Under the pieces are notes generated by a model. That model had not been told where the DNA came from, made no database searches, and worked only from the letters and a program-made list of their open reading frames with translations. Source: Tubiluchus corallicola (taxonomy: Eukaryota; Priapulida; Priapulimorpha; Priapulimorphida; Tubiluchidae). From it: 64,000 nucleotides of DNA. Shown piece by piece: positions 62,327 to 64,000 of this stretch. Where the stretch lies: assembly GCA_030141605.1 (NCBI GenBank), contig JAQGDQ010000178.1, positions 195,001 to 259,000 of the forward strand, read 5' to 3'. Made by a program: the position numbers and the translations under genes. Numbering within the stretch: position 1 is the first letter of the stretch; the number at the start of each line of letters is the position of its first letter.

Positions 62327-64000
62327 ATGAATTCTCACCTGGTAATTCTACTATCTGTCCTTGGTGCAGCGTACAGTACATATGACAGCAGTGGGACAGA
62401 TGGGTACTTAAATGCCCCATCAAACTATGGAACAGCTCAACAGGTGGTAGTGCCTGCACAACAAACTATTTCTGGAAGACAGGTAGACTTGCAAGGTACA
62501 CAAGTAGTTGTGCCTGACAAAGTAGTTGGTGCTGCAAGAACCGTATCACCAGAGTATTTTACTACCACCCGGATAGGGCCAGTAGCCAGTGGAGGATTGA
62601 CGGGATCTGGAACAAGGAGCAGCAGCTTGTCTTACAACAGACAAGGTTCAGCCCAGGGAAGCTTGTATAGTAGGGATCAAGCTGACGCATCTGAAACAGC
62701 ACAGAAAACCAGAGGCTACAGCTACAATTATAGGTGAGACGGTTGTGTAATTTCATAAGGTTCATAATATTTTTTCTACTGCACAATGCATTGGGTTTCT
62801 CGAATCCTAAACAGGGTAAAGCCACATTATGACAGAGTGCCGTAAGTATTGGTTTTGCAGCTGTATACTGAAATGTAAGTTAAGTCGTCAAACTTAAAAG
62901 CAAACAATCAAAGAAAGCAACTTCAAAGAACACAGAGTTATTGAAATTCACACTTGCACAGTCACTGTCACTGTGCTTGCATCGTTTGTTTGCTTCAAGT
63001 GTTTTCATAACTGTAGGTCAAAACAATCCACTCTTTAAAATTTTGAAACGAAATATACTATTTTTAAAAAAATGACTTATGTGAAAGAATTATTGACACA
63101 CAAATACAATTTCACGTTCGCGGGACTAGTTTTTCGCTGTTACTTTCATTCGCCATTTGCTAGTTGACGGGCACTAGCGAATGCATTTCGGAAACCCACT
63201 GCACAAAAACATGTGCTGTACCTCTCAGTTCAGGTGTGTTAGTTTCTGACGAACTACACACGTTCGACAGCTAATGCGTGAGCACAGCGGTAAATTTGAA
63301 ATTTCAATTTTTATCTTAAAACTTACCCAGTTTTAGTACAACACACTCAGTATCCTACAGTAGCACGTAACTTCAATTTTCTCTTTCACAAACACGTGCA
63401 ACACGCTCGTGCAGTACTTTTGCTGTTGAAAATTATGTTAGTGTGTCATCAATAGTTAGGCATGCCCGCCATTAATTAAGATTTCAATCTATAATTTAAT
63501 TATCAGAAACGCTTTTGCAGTATTAATTGTGTTAAAACGAATACTTTTCATCGGACTTGAAAATGGGGTGGTAGTATATGAAAAATCATCCTGTTTTCCT
63601 TTAATGGAGCGTTTTCTTGCAGAGAAGGCCATCAGTATGCACAGCCGAGGACACTCTACAACTACGACCTCCAGGAGCCAGTCTGGGGAGTAGCAACCAA
63701 AGCCGAGGTTTATAGAGGAGATGGTGGGGATGCTGGCCTCACAGTTGACAATTTGGGCAGCAGCAGGAGCACTATTGGCGGCGGTTTGGGAATTGGAGGA
63801 GGTTTTGGCCGTGTCTCAGCTTTGAGTGGAACATTACGTACAGGAACCTCTAGTGCCTTGACTACTGGAAAAGGACTGTCTCTCGGTAGCAAAATCGGTA
63901 CTGGAATAGATCAGCTGAGAAGTGGAACAACCGGACTTCACACTGGAACAGTTCGCGTAACTGGAAGAACAGGCAGCGCTGGATACGGTAGCGGCATCCG
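62327..64000 (+). CDS. Secreted protein with the same module (paralogue 2, partial)
   Basis: Exon 62327-62733 begins with a signal peptide (MNSHLVILLSVLGAAYS) and encodes the shared module (PEYFTTTRIGPVASG, SYNRQGSAQGSLYS, YSYNYR). It joins in phase 2 to an exon from 63623 (EGHQYAQPRTLYNYD, EPVWG) that runs off the window. The part after the module is rich in Gly, Ser and Thr (STIGGGLGIGGGFG; RTGTSSALTTGKGL), unlike the Q/N/S-rich tail of paralogue 1. The module intron is at the identical codon and phase in both genes. An extracellular structural role is inferred from the signal and composition. Confidence 0.88.
62725..63570. repeat. Intron segment duplicated at 52.5-53.4 kb
   Basis: Nearly all of the intron of paralogue 2. 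The first 270 bases are almost identical to 52527-52800; similarity ends near 63580. Confidence 0.9.

Overview
The window looks like nuclear DNA of an invertebrate animal. It is AT-rich, has GT-AG introns of a few hundred bases to several kilobases, TATA-type promoters, AATAAA poly(A) signals, many microsatellites and minisatellites, a SINE derived from tRNA-Ser, degraded LINEs and hAT-like elements. An interstitial TTAGGG block in a TRABD intron mildly argues against most arthropods, whose telomeres are TTAGG. I cannot place the phylum from the sequence alone.

Layout. Bases 1-8000 hold immunoglobulin-superfamily material: the 3' end of one membrane protein, then a second Ig gene (2418-6202) with at least three Ig-like domains, one membrane helix and a short tail. 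Its first intron seems to contain the last two exons of an antisense acyl-CoA synthetase (ACS). Bases 8562-10260 are a degraded leucine-rich-repeat/LRRCT/EGF gene, followed directly by a LINE (about 10285-12392). Bases 17305-36554 carry two tandem minus-strand ACS genes of the 4-coumarate-CoA ligase/luciferase type. The first is intact with 10 coding exons (540 aa). The second has the same exon structure but two frameshifts and no final exon. Both share a SINE and a GA tract in the same introns.

Bases 35631-37177 form a large inverted repeat around exon 1 of the second ACS. Next to it is a small plus-strand gene for a secreted cysteine-containing protein (37352-38109). Bases 41603-48823 encode a minus-strand TRABD orthologue in seven recognised exons; the N-terminal exon was not found. 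Upstream of it is a 37-bp minisatellite with a 220-bp higher-order repeat.

Bases 53474-64000 hold two plus-strand paralogues for secreted proteins: a 1112-aa Q/N/S-rich protein, and a partial, later Gly/Ser/Thr-rich protein that runs off the window. They share an N-terminal module that I do not recognise, split by an intron at the same position and phase. Parts of their non-coding DNA (49.3-53.3 kb and 60.7-63.5 kb) are also paralogous, so this end of the window grew by segmental duplication.

Exon limits come from reading frame, splice consensus and comparison between paralogues. No database search or RNA evidence was available.
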